From an uncultured Methanobrevibacter sp. (GTDB lineage Archaea > Methanobacteriota > Methanobacteria > Methanobacteriales > Methanobacteriaceae): a stretch of 64,000 nucleotides of DNA. Position numbers and translations under genes: made by a program. The notes beneath the pieces were generated by a model that was not told the DNA's origin, made no database searches, and was given only the letters and a program-made list of their open reading frames with translations. Within the stretch, counting starts at the first letter, position 1. Each line of letters starts with the position of its first letter. Positions 1 to 12,000 of this stretch are shown here, piece by piece. The stretch lies in contig ONSJ01000003.1 of the NCBI GenBank assembly GCA_900320515.1, positions 1-64,000 on the forward strand. Direction: 5' to 3'.

Positions 1-2455
1 TGTTGTTGATGAATCTGCACCTGTCAACAGTACCGTTTATACCAGACCATATGATTGCACCACCGTCACCGTAGTTTCCATGCTGATCGATGAGTTCGCC
101 TTTAGCGATGTTATTGGTGAAGTTGGAAAGAATAATTTCACCATGGTGACCGGACCAGAATACCGCACCACCATTGGATTTTGCGATGTTTTCTATGAAT
201 GTGGAATTATATATATTACCGTTGTGGGCACCTTCGTTCCAGTCGATAGCTCCACCGTTGGTGCCTGCAACATTTCTTGCAAAGTAGGTGTCTATGAATG
301 TGGTGTTATCACAGTCTTCAACCAAATTGTGCTGCAGGTATATCGCTCCACCACGTTTGGCTGCGGTGTTGTTTACGAAGTTACATTTTTCAATGTCACC
401 CAGGGCACCGGACCATATTACTGCACCACCGTCACCACCAGAAGTTACATCACCTAACACACTTAGTGCATTGACTATACCCAATGCCTTATTGCCATAG
501 AATTTTGAGTATATGATAGTACCATTATGACCATTCCAGAAGATTGCACCACCACTACGTCTAGCAGTGTTGTTGATGAATACACCATTTTCAACAAGTC
601 CATGGTGAGCTCCTTCATGCCAGTCAATAGCACCACCATTGGTACCTGCAACATTACTTTCAAAGTATACATTATCGAAAGTAGTGTTGTCACAGTTACC
701 ATGGGTACAGTTTTGCAGGTATATTGCTCCACCACGACCACCATAATCATAAGTGTCATTGAACTTGGCCTCATTACCAATGAATCTACAATAATTAACA
801 GTACCGTTTATACCGGACCATATGATTGCACCACCATCACCAATGTTTCCATGTTCATCGATGAGCCTTCCTTCAGCAGTATTGTTGGTGAAGTTGGAAC
901 CTATGATTACACCATTATGACCACTCCAGAATACAGCACCACCATTAGATCCGGCAGTGTTGTTGGTAAATATGGAATCATATATACTACCTTCATGTGA
1001 ACCGTCATGCCAATCAACAGCACCACCATTAATACCTGCAGTATTACTTATGAATCTACAAGCATCAACAGTAATATTGGTACAGTTTACTGTACTGTTA
1101 CCATGTAGGTATATTGCACCACCACGGTTGACAGCATGGTTGTCAGTGAAGTTACATTCACTGATTATACCATGACTACCTACCCATAGTACTGCACCAC
1201 CATCTCCACCACCAAGTATACCACCAATGGTGGATATGACCTCACCAGCAGCAGTGTTGTTGGTAAAGGTAGAGTTGATGATATCACCATAGTGACCACT
1301 CCAGTGTACTGCACCACCACTACGTTTAGCAGTGTTGTTGGTGAAGATAGAATCTACAATATAACCATGAGTAGCACCAGCAGCCCAATCAATAGCACCA
1401 CCATTATAACCTGCAGTATTGTTAATGAAGGTTGAAAGACCAACACCAGTATTATTGTTAGTAGGATCATATGATGTATTGGTCATGAACACTGCACCAC
1501 CATGATGACTTGCAGTATTGTCAATGAAAGTACAGTTATATGCATAACTGTCCCAACCTCTCATTACCATTGCACCACCATTACCAGGGTATGCCTCAAA
1601 CATACCTTTGGCTTCATTATACTTGAATGTGGAATCGGCAATGTGGAAGTTCCTGCTTTGCATACCAATAGCACCGGCTGAACCGTTAGCAGTATTTGAG
1701 GTGAACTCACAATTGACTATGTTACAGTTTTCAATGCGGTTGGCACTACTGCCGACACCACCACCATTCAGACCAGCCCAGTTTCTGACAAACTCTGAAT
1801 TGGTGATACTGGTATTGTTTGCATTGATAAACACTGCACCTGCAGCACCTGTATTCATATTATTAGGGTTCATTGTAGCACGGTTGCCTTCGAAGTATGA
1901 ATCGGTGATTGTACTACCAGCACCTGCAACACAAACAGCACCACCGTTGGCACCATCTGCAGTGTTGTTGATGAACTTACAGTTATCGATATGCACTACG
2001 CCTTTAGCCCATATAGACCCTCCATGGCTGTCTGCGTTGGCATTGATAAATGTAATTCCTTTCAAGGTTACGGTGGCTCCTTCAGCAATGATGAATACTC
2101 TGGATTGATGATTTGCATCAATGATAACATTACCCTGACCGTCAATGACGATATCATGGCTTATAGTAATGCCGTTGCTAAATGAGTCCCCTTCCTTATA
2201 GGTATAATTCCTGTCCAGAGTTACCTCTGAAACTCCGCTTAACTGTCCTGACAGATTGGTAAATGAATCTGCATTCGCAACTTCTGCCAGCGTATCTGTA
2301 TCGGAGCTAGGAAGTGCGTATGAAGAGACATTTTCGTCAACTGACAAAACAGTACTGTCAGTGCTGTTTGATCCACTGTCAGCAGCGATTACTGCCTGCA
2401 GTGAGAAAACAACACATATCAATAGTATTATTGTCAATATCTCTTTTTTATTCAT
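1..2455 (-). CDS. Adhesin-like protein, beta-helix type (partial, C-terminus beyond left edge)
   Basis: The frame is open from an ATG at 2455 to the window edge, about 818 codons, so the C-terminus is missing. A GGAGGGGG ribosome binding site lies at 2462-2469. The N-terminus (MNKKEILTIILLICVVFS) is a signal peptide ending near VIAAD. From about residue 90 the protein is a series of 22-30 residue coils with the pattern GGAI-(Y/D/F)W-x-G-(hydrophobic, Asn-rich)-F-x-NNTA, the signature of right-handed parallel beta-helix (pectin-lyase-like) surface proteins in Methanobrevibacter. In the C-terminal half a larger unit of about 130 residues recurs about every 390 bp (near 237, 617 and 1010). Likely exported to the cell surface; ligand unknown. 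It is co-directional with the giant adhesin but 585 bp downstream of it, so it probably has its own promoter. Confidence 0.9.
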   Translation of the reverse strand, partial: MNKKEILTIILLICVVFSLQAVIAADSGSNSTDSTVLSVDENVSSYALPSSDTDTLAEVANADSFTNLSGQLSGVSEVTLDRNYTYKEGDSFSNGITISHDIVIDGQGNVIIDANHQSRVFIIAEGATVTLKGITFINANADSHGGSIWAKGVVHIDNCKFINNTADGANGGAVCVAGAGSTITDSYFEGNRATMNPNNMNTGAAGAVFINANNTSITNSEFVRNWAGLNGGGVGSSANRIENCNIVNCEFTSNTANGSAGAIGMQSRNFHIADSTFKYNEAKGMFEAYPGNGGAMVMRGWDSYAYNCTFIDNTASHHGGAVFMTNTSYDPTNNNTGVGLSTFINNTAGYNGGAIDWAAGATHGYIVDSIFTNNTAKRSGGAVHWSGHYGDIINSTFTNNTAAGEVISTIGGILGGGDGGAVLWVGSHGIISECNFTDNHAVNRGGAIYLHGNSTVNCTNITVDACRFISNTAGINGGAVDWHDGSHEGSIYDSIFTNNTAGSNGGAVFWSGHNGVIIGSNFTNNTAEGRLIDEHGNIGDGGAIIWSGINGTVNYCRFIGNEAKFNDTYDYGGRGGAIYLQNCTHGNCDNTTFDNVYFESNVAGTNGGAIDWHEGAHHGLVENGVFINNTARRSGGAIFWNGHNGTIIYSKFYGNKALGIVNALSVLGDVTSGGDGGAVIWSGALGDIEKCNFVNNTAAKRGGAIYLQHNLVEDCDNTTFIDTYFARNVAGTNGGAIDWNEGAHNGNIYNSTFIENIAKSNGGAVFWSGHHGEIILSNFTNNIAKGELIDQHGNYGDGGAIIWSGINGTVDRCRFINN

Positions 2456-2476
2456 AGTACACCCCCTCCAATTTGT

Positions 2477-2493
2477 CATGTATTTCATACATG
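2477..2493. promoter_or_regulatory. Perfect inverted repeat in the leader of the 1-2455 adhesin gene
   Basis: CATGTATTTCATACATG has 7-bp arms around a 3-nt centre and lies just upstream of the ribosome binding site at 2462-2469. A TATA-like stretch lies further upstream at about 2513-2523. It could be a repressor operator or a short leader hairpin; function is inferred. Confidence 0.4.
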
Positions 2494-3040
2494 TTTTGGA
2501 GAGTCTTTAAGTGATATATATTTTAGAAAAAGATAATATATAAGTTTTACTTTTTAGTAAAAATTCAAAAAATACTGAAATAGTTATAATAATTTTAAAA
2601 AAAATTGAACGAATTGCAAAAATAGCATTTTACGGTAAAAAGTTTCAAACAACATCAATATTGAACTAAAAATATTACAATTCAAGATAATACAATTTGA
2701 TAAAATCAAGAAAAATCGCAATATACTGCACATCATCAAACGGCATGCAATTGAGATTAGATGTGTGAACAAAAATACTCAAATAACTGAACAAAATTTA
2801 AATAAAATCTTAAAATTCAAAGATTATATACAATATATTTACCACCTTTTGTATAAAATTATAACTTGAATTATAATTGAAAATACATCAATTTAAAGAT
2901 AGAAGACAAAATATCAAAAGCAAAATAACATTAAAAGTAATACTTTTCAAAAATAAAGCTATAAATTCTGAAACTGAAAAAATAAAGGAAGATAAGAAAA
3001 TTTCACAAAAAATATATTGTAAAATTTTCAAGTAGAAAAA
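2494..3040. other. AT-rich intergenic region
   Basis: No convincing gene is seen. It holds probable promoter sequence for the leftward adhesin near 2513-2540 and an imperfect inverted repeat (GAAAATTTCAC at 2996-3006 with GTAAAATTTTC at 3019-3029) just past the giant gene's stop codon, which may be its terminator. The rest is A/T-rich without recognisable structure. Confidence 0.5.
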
Positions 3041-6000
3041 TTATTTTCTGAATCTCCTGAGCGGAATGGTACACAATGCCAAAATTATGACAATCAACAT
3101 GAATATAGGGTTACCTGTTGCATGTTTTTGCAGAGTGCTTTCAGCTGATTTGCCTTCATGGCCAAATGTGCCTTTATCACCATTATCATTTTGAGTGACT
3201 TTGATCTTGCCGACAGTGGCCGCTGACAGATACCTGTCATCACCTGAGTAGTATGCCCTGATTGAATGGATTCCCTCTTCAAGACCCGGAACAGTGAATA
3301 CTGCCTTACCGTTTCTCACCGGTTTGGTATAGGTCTTGCCGTTTACTTTTATGGTAATTGTTCCTGTTGCATCCTCAGGCACAGTCACTGTGATTTTTCC
3401 GTCCTCACCCACCTTGATGTCCGGTGAGATGACTTTGATTGGAGGCTTGTATTTCAGTACCTTGAATGTTGTTGTGTTTTCGCTGACACGGTACAATATA
3501 TCCCCATTGTATTTGACGTATACATGCTTGAGTCCTGCCTTGAGGCCGGAAACTGTTATGCTTGCCCTTCCATTCTCATCAATGTTCAAATCATAAACTT
3601 TTCCTTCAACAATCAATGTGACATTTCCGGTAACGCCTTTAGGACCGACCTGGACATTGATTACGGCATCTTCTCCGACATGGATGTCATCGGCAGTCAC
3701 CACAACTGTTGAAGGCTTGTCCCTTACATGGAAGACATCGCTTGTGCTTACTGTGGTGTAGTTTTCGTTTCCGTTGTATACCGCATATGCAGGGTATGTT
3801 CCCACAGGAAGTCCGACAAGAATCCATGTTGCCTTTCCGTCATAGCTCAATTTGTCGGCTGATGACTTGAGCACATTGGTTGTCCTTACCTGATGGTCAA
3901 GAGGGATTGTTATTGTCATTCCGTATACAGTAATGTTTACTGTTCCAGGGGCATTGACAGTTACGTTCAAGACCTCAACCTCTCCATGCCAGATGTCGAC
4001 CACTTCTATTCTTATTGTTGGGGTCAGCGGCAGGACCTTGAAGTCTCCTCTTGTTGAGTTGCCCACATACTCTGAGTTTCCGCCGTAGATGACTTCGACA
4101 TGATAGTCCCCTCCTCCGAGGTCAATGAGCGGCAATGTTGCAACACCATTGTTGATTGGAACGTTGTTGTATGGCCTTCCGTTGACTGTGATGTTGACGG
4201 TTCCTGTCGCTTCCCTTGGAAGGGTCACGTTTAGGATTTCATCATCACCATAGTAGATGTCTACGGCATCAAGCCTTATCGGAGTGGCTCTCCTTTCGGC
4301 CGTCACGTTTTCACATGGATAAGTGTTGTTTTCAGGATGAGTGTCTGTCTCGTTGCTTTTGACTGTGACGACATTTGGAATCACACCAAGGTCAATCACT
4401 CTTGCAGTTATATATAATATTACGGTTTCATTTGCTCTCAGGTTTCCTACTTTGGCAATGCCCGTATTCGGATCATATGTTATGCCTGTGCGGTTGGAAT
4501 CAAATGACACGAAGTATAAAAGCTGGTCAAGCTTGTCTGTCACGTTCACTCCGGTTGCATCGGATGGACCTGCATTTATGACATAGATTGTGTAGACTAT
4601 GTTTTCCCCTACAAGCGCTTCGGTCTTGTCGACAGTCTTTATGACGCTCAAATCGACAAGAGGATTTGCAGTGACATTGGTGCCGTTGGTGGCGCCTGTC
4701 GTATTCTCATTGGATTTTGCGATTGCGATGTTTTCGAACTTGCCGTCCTTGATGACCCGCACAATCAAATCAACTGAAGCTGTTGTACCGTTGTCCAATC
4801 TAGGGATAATCCATGTAATCTTGCTTCCAGTGCGTGTCCAGTTGCCTGTGGCATTGACGAACTCGAATGCAGGGATGAGCTCATCAGTGATTTCAACCCA
4901 TGTGGCATTGCTTGGACCGTTGTTTGTGACGTTGATTGTGAATCTGACCCTGTCGGTTATGTTTATCGGTCCGGTTGCGTTTGAATATTTGATTACAACC
5001 AGTTTTGTAACCGGCAGTCCTGTGACGTTTTCGGATGAGTTGTGATTGTCATCAGGGCCGGTGTCGTTTTCATGGCTTGTGATGTTGACTGCGTTTGGAA
5101 TTGTGCCGTTGGTTTTAATCTTTGCGATTATGATTAGAAGTACTGATTCGTTGGCGTCCAGATTCCCTATATCGATTCTGCCTGTAATATTATTATAGGT
5201 AATGCCTTCACGGCTTGGAGTGAATGATATGAACTCCAAAAGATCCTTGTCCAATTTATCATATGCAACCACATCGGTTGCAGGGCTTGGACCGTGGTTT
5301 GTGACATTGATTGTGTATTTTACAAGGTCACCGACATATGCAACAGTCACGTTGACCGTTTTTGTAATGTTTAGGTTGACAATCGGATTGGCAGTGACAT
5401 TGGTGCCGTTTCCGACATCAGTCTGGTTCTCAGCAGATTTTGCAAATGCAATGTTTTCGAATGTGCCGTTGGTCAGAACGCGCACAATCAAATCGACTGA
5501 TGCAGTGGTACCGTTGTTCAATTTAGGGATAATCCAGGTAATCTTGCTTCCTGTGCGTGTCCAGTTGCCTGTGGCATTGACGAACATGAATTCAGGGACT
5601 AGCTCGTCTGTGACTTCAATCCATGTTGCATTGGAAGGACCATTGTTTGTAACGTTGATTGTGAACCTGACTAGGTCTGTGACGTTTATTGCGCCGGTTG
5701 CATTTGAATACTTGACAACGACAAGCTTTGTAACCGGAAGACCTGTGACGTTTTCGGAGCTTCCGTTGTTGTCGTCAGGGTCGGTTTCGTTTTCATGGCT
5801 TGTGACGTTGACTGCATTTGGAATCTCACCGGCCAGCCATACCTCAGCGACAATGTAGAGCATTACGCTTTCATTGGCTTTGAGGTTTCCGATTTCGGCA
5901 AGTCCTGTGTCCGGGTTGTATGTAATGCCTGTGCGGTTGGAAGCGAATGAAACGAAATGCAGGCGTCCGTCAAGCTTGTCTGTAACATTGACATAGGTTG

Positions 6001-9000
6001 CATCGCTTGGGCCGAAGTTTGTGACATTGATTGTGTATTTGACCCTGTCACCTACATATACGACTGTCACGTTGACCTTTTTGGTTACATTCAGGTTTAC
6101 GATAGGATTTGCGGTTATGTTTGTGCCGTTTGTGAAATCTGTTTTGTTTTCTGAGGATTTTGCAAATGCAAGGTTTTCAAATGTTCCGTTGGTCAGCACA
6201 CGCACAATCAGATCAACTGAAGCTGTAGCGCCGTAGTTCAGTTTAGGAATCATCCAAGTTACTGTCTGGCCATTGCGTGTCCAGTTGCCTGTGGCATTTA
6301 CAAACTCAAACTCGCTAATTAGATTATCTGTGATTTCAACCCATGTGGCATTGCTCGGACCGCAGTTTGTCACATTGATTGTGAATCTTACCAGGCCTGT
6401 GACATTCACGACAGTCACGTTGGCAGTTTTGGTCACGTTCAGGTTTACGACTGGATTTACGGTGACATTTGTGCCGTTTCCGGCATCAGTCTGGTTTTCA
6501 CTTGATTTTGCAAATGCAAGGTTTTCAAATGTTCCGTTGGTCAGCACACGCACAATCAAATTGACTGAAGCTGTTGTGCCGTTGTTGAGTCTTGGTATTG
6601 TCCATGTGATCTTGTTTCCTGTGCGTGTCCAGTTGCCTGTTGCGTTTACGAATCCGAATGCAGGAAGCAAGTCATCTGTGATTTCAATCCATGTTGCATT
6701 GGAAGGACCTTTGTTTGTAACGTTGATTGTGAATCTGACCTGGTCGTTTACATAGATTGCTTCTGTGAGGTTTGAATACTTGACCACAACAAGATTTGTC
6801 ACAGGCAGTGCAGTGATGTTATCGGATGCATTAATATTATTATTAGGGTCTGTGTCGTTCTCATGGCTTGTGACATTGACCACGTTCGGAATGGTTCCGT
6901 TGCCGGATATTTCAGCAATGATATATAGGACAACAGTTTCTTTTGCATTCAGACTTCCGATGTTGGCAATGCCTGTATCAGGATTGTATGTTATGCCTGT
7001 GCGGTTGGAATCGAATGAGACGAAGTGTAAAAGATCATCCAACTTGTCTGTCATGTTCACATATGTTGCATTGCTTGGGCCGTTGTTGGTGACTTTTATT
7101 GTGTATTTGACCCTGTCACCTACATATGCGACGGTCACATTTACCTCTTTTGTAATGCTTATGTCAACAAGAGGAAGTGCAGTAATGTTGTCGATTGTGT
7201 CATTGTTGTTGGATTCGTTCCTGTCGGTTTCATTGCTTTTCACGGCAACGAAGTTTGCGATTGTTCCGTTTGAATTGACTATTGCGTCAATGGTTAATTG
7301 AGCAAATTCTCCATTGCAAGGAAGCTCTCCGATGTACCAGATACCTGAAGTGGCATTATATTCGCCGTATCCATAGACATCAATTCTGGTCACATTCAGA
7401 AGCTCGCTTAGCTTTTCAACCACTGTGACATTGGTTGCAACGCAAGGACCCCTGTTTGTCACTGTGATGATGAACTGAACCGAATCGGTCACGTTGACAA
7501 CAGTTACATTGCCTGTAACCACTTTTGTAATCACCAGGTCAACTGTAGGAAGGGCAGTGATGTTGGTGATATTTGCCCTGTTGTTTTCAGGATTAGTATC
7601 GTTTTCAAATGATTTTACTGTTACCACATTTGTGAAGACTCCAGGAGCGATTACCCTTGCATAGATAGTCATGTTGGCTGTTTCACCTTTAGCTAACTTG
7701 CCGATTACCCATACATCACCGGTGTAATTGCCTTTGGTAGCATTATATGTTATGAATTGAAGATGGTCATAATCAAAGAACTCGGTTACCCTTACATCGC
7801 TTGCATTGAATGTGCCGTTATTATAGACGGTAATGTTGAAGTGGATGTAGTCATAGACATTGACGAATTCTGTGACGTTCACAGTCTTTGTGATGCCCAC
7901 ATCGACGTTTACGACTGCTGTGATGTTGGTCACGTTTGCCTTGTCGTTTGAAGGATCGGTATCGTTTTCATAACGGAACACCTGAACGAAGTTGTTGATT
8001 ATGCCTTCATACATCACTTCACAGACAAGAGTCATCGTTACGGTTTCATTGTTGGCCAAATCTCCGATGTACCATGTGCCTGCGCTGTATGTGCCCCTGC
8101 TTGTCTTGTTGCTTACGAGGTGGAGAGGATCCAATATGACCTCGCCCACATATACGCTTGTTGCGTTTGAAGGACCTGCATTGTGGACGGTGAGTGTAAA
8201 CTCAATTAATTCACCCACATTGACGGTTGTTGAGTTGGTATTGAGCGTTTTGGTGATTGAAACATCAACTATAGGAGATGTGGATACGAAAGCATCGTCC
8301 CAGTTGTCATATCTGTACTTCTCTTCTTCATAACTGGACACTTCAACGTAATTGCGGAATATGCCGTCGTTTTTCAGTCCGCAGACAAGTGTCAGGGTCG
8401 CATTTGAGCCCACATTCAAGTCTCCGATGTACCAGTAGCCGCCTGTCCTGTTGTAATAGCCCTTATCGGTTGAATTACTGATCAATATGAAGTTGTCGTC
8501 CAACATTTCAGTCACGTTGACAAGGGTTGCATTGGAAGGTCCCCTGTTGTAGACAGTAATGTTGAACTGGACAATGTCATTGACTGTGACGACGGATGCG
8601 TTCACGTCCTTGGTGATTACCAGGTCAACTTGAGGCACTGCAGTTATGTTTTTGATTGTATCGTTGTTGTTTGTGAGGTTTGTATCGTTTTCTGTGCTGT
8701 TCACGCTGACAAAGTTGGAAATGTTTCCAGGAGAGATTACTTCAGTGAGAATGATAAGCTGTGCAAAGCCCTTGTAAGGCAGACCTCCTATGTACCAGAT
8801 TCCGGTAGTGACATTATAGTCTCCACTTCCAGAAATAGCGTATGAAGTCATGTTGAGATGGGAGTTCAGGACTTCTCTGACTGTCACATTGCTTGCATCG
8901 CAAGGGCCGTAGTTGTTTACGTTTATAGTAAACTGTATGGTGTCACCCACTTTGGCAATGCTTTCACCTCCCCATATCACGGCTGTTTTTGTGATTGCCA

Positions 9001-12000
9001 CATCAACCAGGTAGAGTGCAGTGATGTTGGTAACATTAGCCTTGTTGTTATCAGGGTTTGTATCGTTTTCAGTGCTGTTTACGCTTACGAAATTGGAGAA
9101 GTTGCCTGCGGATTCAACCTTGGCGATTATTGTCATCATTTCGGTTGATCCGTTGTTCAAATCGCCGACGTACCATATGGAATCCAGATAATAACCTGTT
9201 GTCACGTTGAATGAGACAAGGCTCATGTGTGAATCCAGAAACTCAGTGACCCGTACGTCTGTGGCATTTGAAGGGCCTCCGTTATGGACGGTTATTGTGA
9301 ACTTGATTTGGTTTGTCACGTTGAGGGTTGTCACATTGGCCTCTTTTGTGATTGAAACATCAACAATCGGAAGGATTGTGTAATAAACCTCCGTGTGGTT
9401 GTTGTACGGATTGGTGTCACGTTCATGGCATGTCACATTGACATAGTTGACGAAGTTGCCTTCATGGACAGCCTCACATATTATTGTTAGGGTAGCGTTT
9501 GTGTGGTTGGTCAGGCTGCCGATGTGCCAGATGCCTTCAGTGACATTGTAGCTGCCGTGTGTGGCATCAGAGGATATGAATCTGAGATGATTGCCCAACT
9601 CTTCGCTTACGTTGACAAGGGTGGCATTGCACGGACCGTCGTTGATGACTGTGATTGTGAACTTGATTTGTTTGGTGACATTGACTGCTGACTGGTTGAC
9701 CTCCTTGACAATGACCAGATCAACGATAGGCGCAATTGTGACATTGTCTATTGTGTCGTTGTTGTTTGACAGGTCTGTATCAAGCTCTGTGCTGTTTACG
9801 CTAACGAAATTGGAGAGTGTGCCGTTTGAAATGACCCTGGCCTGAATAATCAGCTGTGCAGTTCCATTATTTGGCAAGTCCCCTATATACCATATGCCTG
9901 TTGTGGCATTATAGCTGCCTCTGTAGACAATAACATTTGTCACTTTGAGAAGCGGACTTAAAACTTCGCTTACTGTGACGTTTGTAGCATCACAAGGACC
10001 ATAATTCTTAACATCGATATTGAACTGCAGAAGGTCTCCGACGTTAACTACATTATAGTAATAGAAAGGAGTTTTGGTGATAGCGACATCAACAATAGGC
10101 ACGACAGTGATGTTGTCGATGCTGTCTTTATCGTTTGAGGCGTTTGTATCGTTTTCGGTTCTGTTCACGACAACAGCATTTGAAATGTTTCCAAGAGAGA
10201 TGACCTCAGCCACAATGGTCAGGATTTCGGTTGAACCGTTGTTCATCTTGCCGATTGTCCATGTGAAGTTGTCGTAGCTGCCCTTGGTTGCATTATAATA
10301 TACCAGCCTGAGATGGGTGTCCAAAAATTCCTCGACAAATACACCTGTGGCATTGCTTGGACCTGCATTGTGAACAGTTACTGTGAACTTGATTCTGTCT
10401 CCAATGTATACATAATCAGTTGCAGTGACGTTGACACCTTTGGTTATGCTTACATCCACAAGAGGATATGCGATTAAAGTGACGCTATATGTATTGTTTG
10501 ATATATATGTGTCCTTTTCAAATGATGTGACGTTGACATAATTGACGATTGTGTCATTACCTGTCACGTTACAGATTAAAGTGAGAACCGCTGTGGAGCC
10601 GTTTGTGAGATTTCCTATGTGCCAGATGCCTTCAGTGACATTGTAATATCCGTAATCGGTTTCATTACTGAGCAACTTGAGGTTATGGTTCAGGACTTCG
10701 CTCACGTTGACATGGGTTGCGTTGCAAGGGCCTATGTTGGTCACGGTGATTGTGAAGAGAACCTTGTCGGTAACATTTACAACAGTCACGTTGACTTCCT
10801 TGACAATGCCCAAATCGACGATAGGCAAAGCGGTAATGTTTTTGATTGTGTCATTGTTGTTTGTCAGGTCAGTATCGTTTTCAGTACTGTTTACGAAAAC
10901 CGCATTTGAGATTACGCCCGGTGAGATTACCTTGGCAGTAATGGTTAACTTGACCTGATCAACAGGCAAGTCGCCGATATACCATATTCCTGTTGTGACG
11001 TTATATTCTCCCTGCCATGCGTGATACTCTGTCATTTTAAGATGAGGGCTCAATACCTCAACCACTGTGACGTTGGTGGCTGCCCAAGGGCCTTTGTTTC
11101 TGACAGTGATTGTGAAAATGATTTCATCAGTCACGTTGACGACTGTAGCATTGGTGTTGACCTCTTTTGTTATCTCCAAATCGACAATAGGCAATGCGGT
11201 GACGTTGTCGATGCTTGCATTGTTGTTGCTCAAGTCAGTGTCGTTGTCGCTTGTAAATATGCTAACAATGTTTGTGAATTTGCCGACGTTTATCACCTTG
11301 GCGATTATGGTCAGGTTAAGGACCTCTCCCACATCCAGGGTGTCGATGATCCATGAGTAGCCGTCATAGAGTCCACGGGTTGTGGAATTGGAAATATGTT
11401 CGAGATGTGCATAGTCCAGAATCTCGCTTACGTATACTCCTGTTGCATTGCAAGGCCCATTATTATAAATAGTAATGTTGAACTGGATGTAGTCAGTTAC
11501 ATTGACATATCCGGTGACATTCACTGTCTTGGTTATGCCCACATCCACATTAGCTATTGCAGTGATGTTTCTGATTTCAGCATGGTTGTTTTTATAGTCG
11601 GTTTCGTTTTCATAACCGTATACATGAACCGCATTTGTGATGTTTCCTGAATATATGACCTGAGCGACAATGGTCAGGGTGGCATTTGTGCCGTTAGGCA
11701 TTTCGCCGATGGTCCAGGTATCCCCAACATAGGTACCAAGAGTTGTCTGATTGGAGAGTATCCTCAGATTGTAGTCAATGGCTTCGGCCACAAATACTCC
11801 TGTGGCATTGCAAGGGCCGTCGTTGAAGACTGTTATTGTGAATGTAACTATGTCAAGCACATTGATGATGTTGCCCTCGACATCCACATCCTTGACAATG
11901 CGCAAGTCAAGGATAGGAAGTGCTGTGAAGTTGTGTGCGGAAGCGTTGTTGTTGGTGAGATTTGTGTCTCTTCCCATGCCTGTCACCCAAACCGCATTGA

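Noticed and set aside
1-2510. Several plus-strand frames of 60-170 codons (for example 1608-2108)
   Set aside because: They are out-of-frame or antisense readings of the minus-strand beta-helix gene, rich in Ser/Pro/Thr/Cys runs produced by its repetitive codons, and lack ribosome binding sites.
3041-3140. LPXTG-type sortase signal on the giant adhesin
   Set aside because: The C-terminus has a hydrophobic helix and basic tail but no LPXTG; the preceding ATGNP could be a variant sorting signal, yet no sortase gene is in the window, so only 'membrane/wall anchor' is claimed.
4341-11360. Many plus-strand frames antisense to the DUF11 region
   Set aside because: The repeats of the giant gene keep the antisense frames open; the products repeat with the same period and have no independent start signals.
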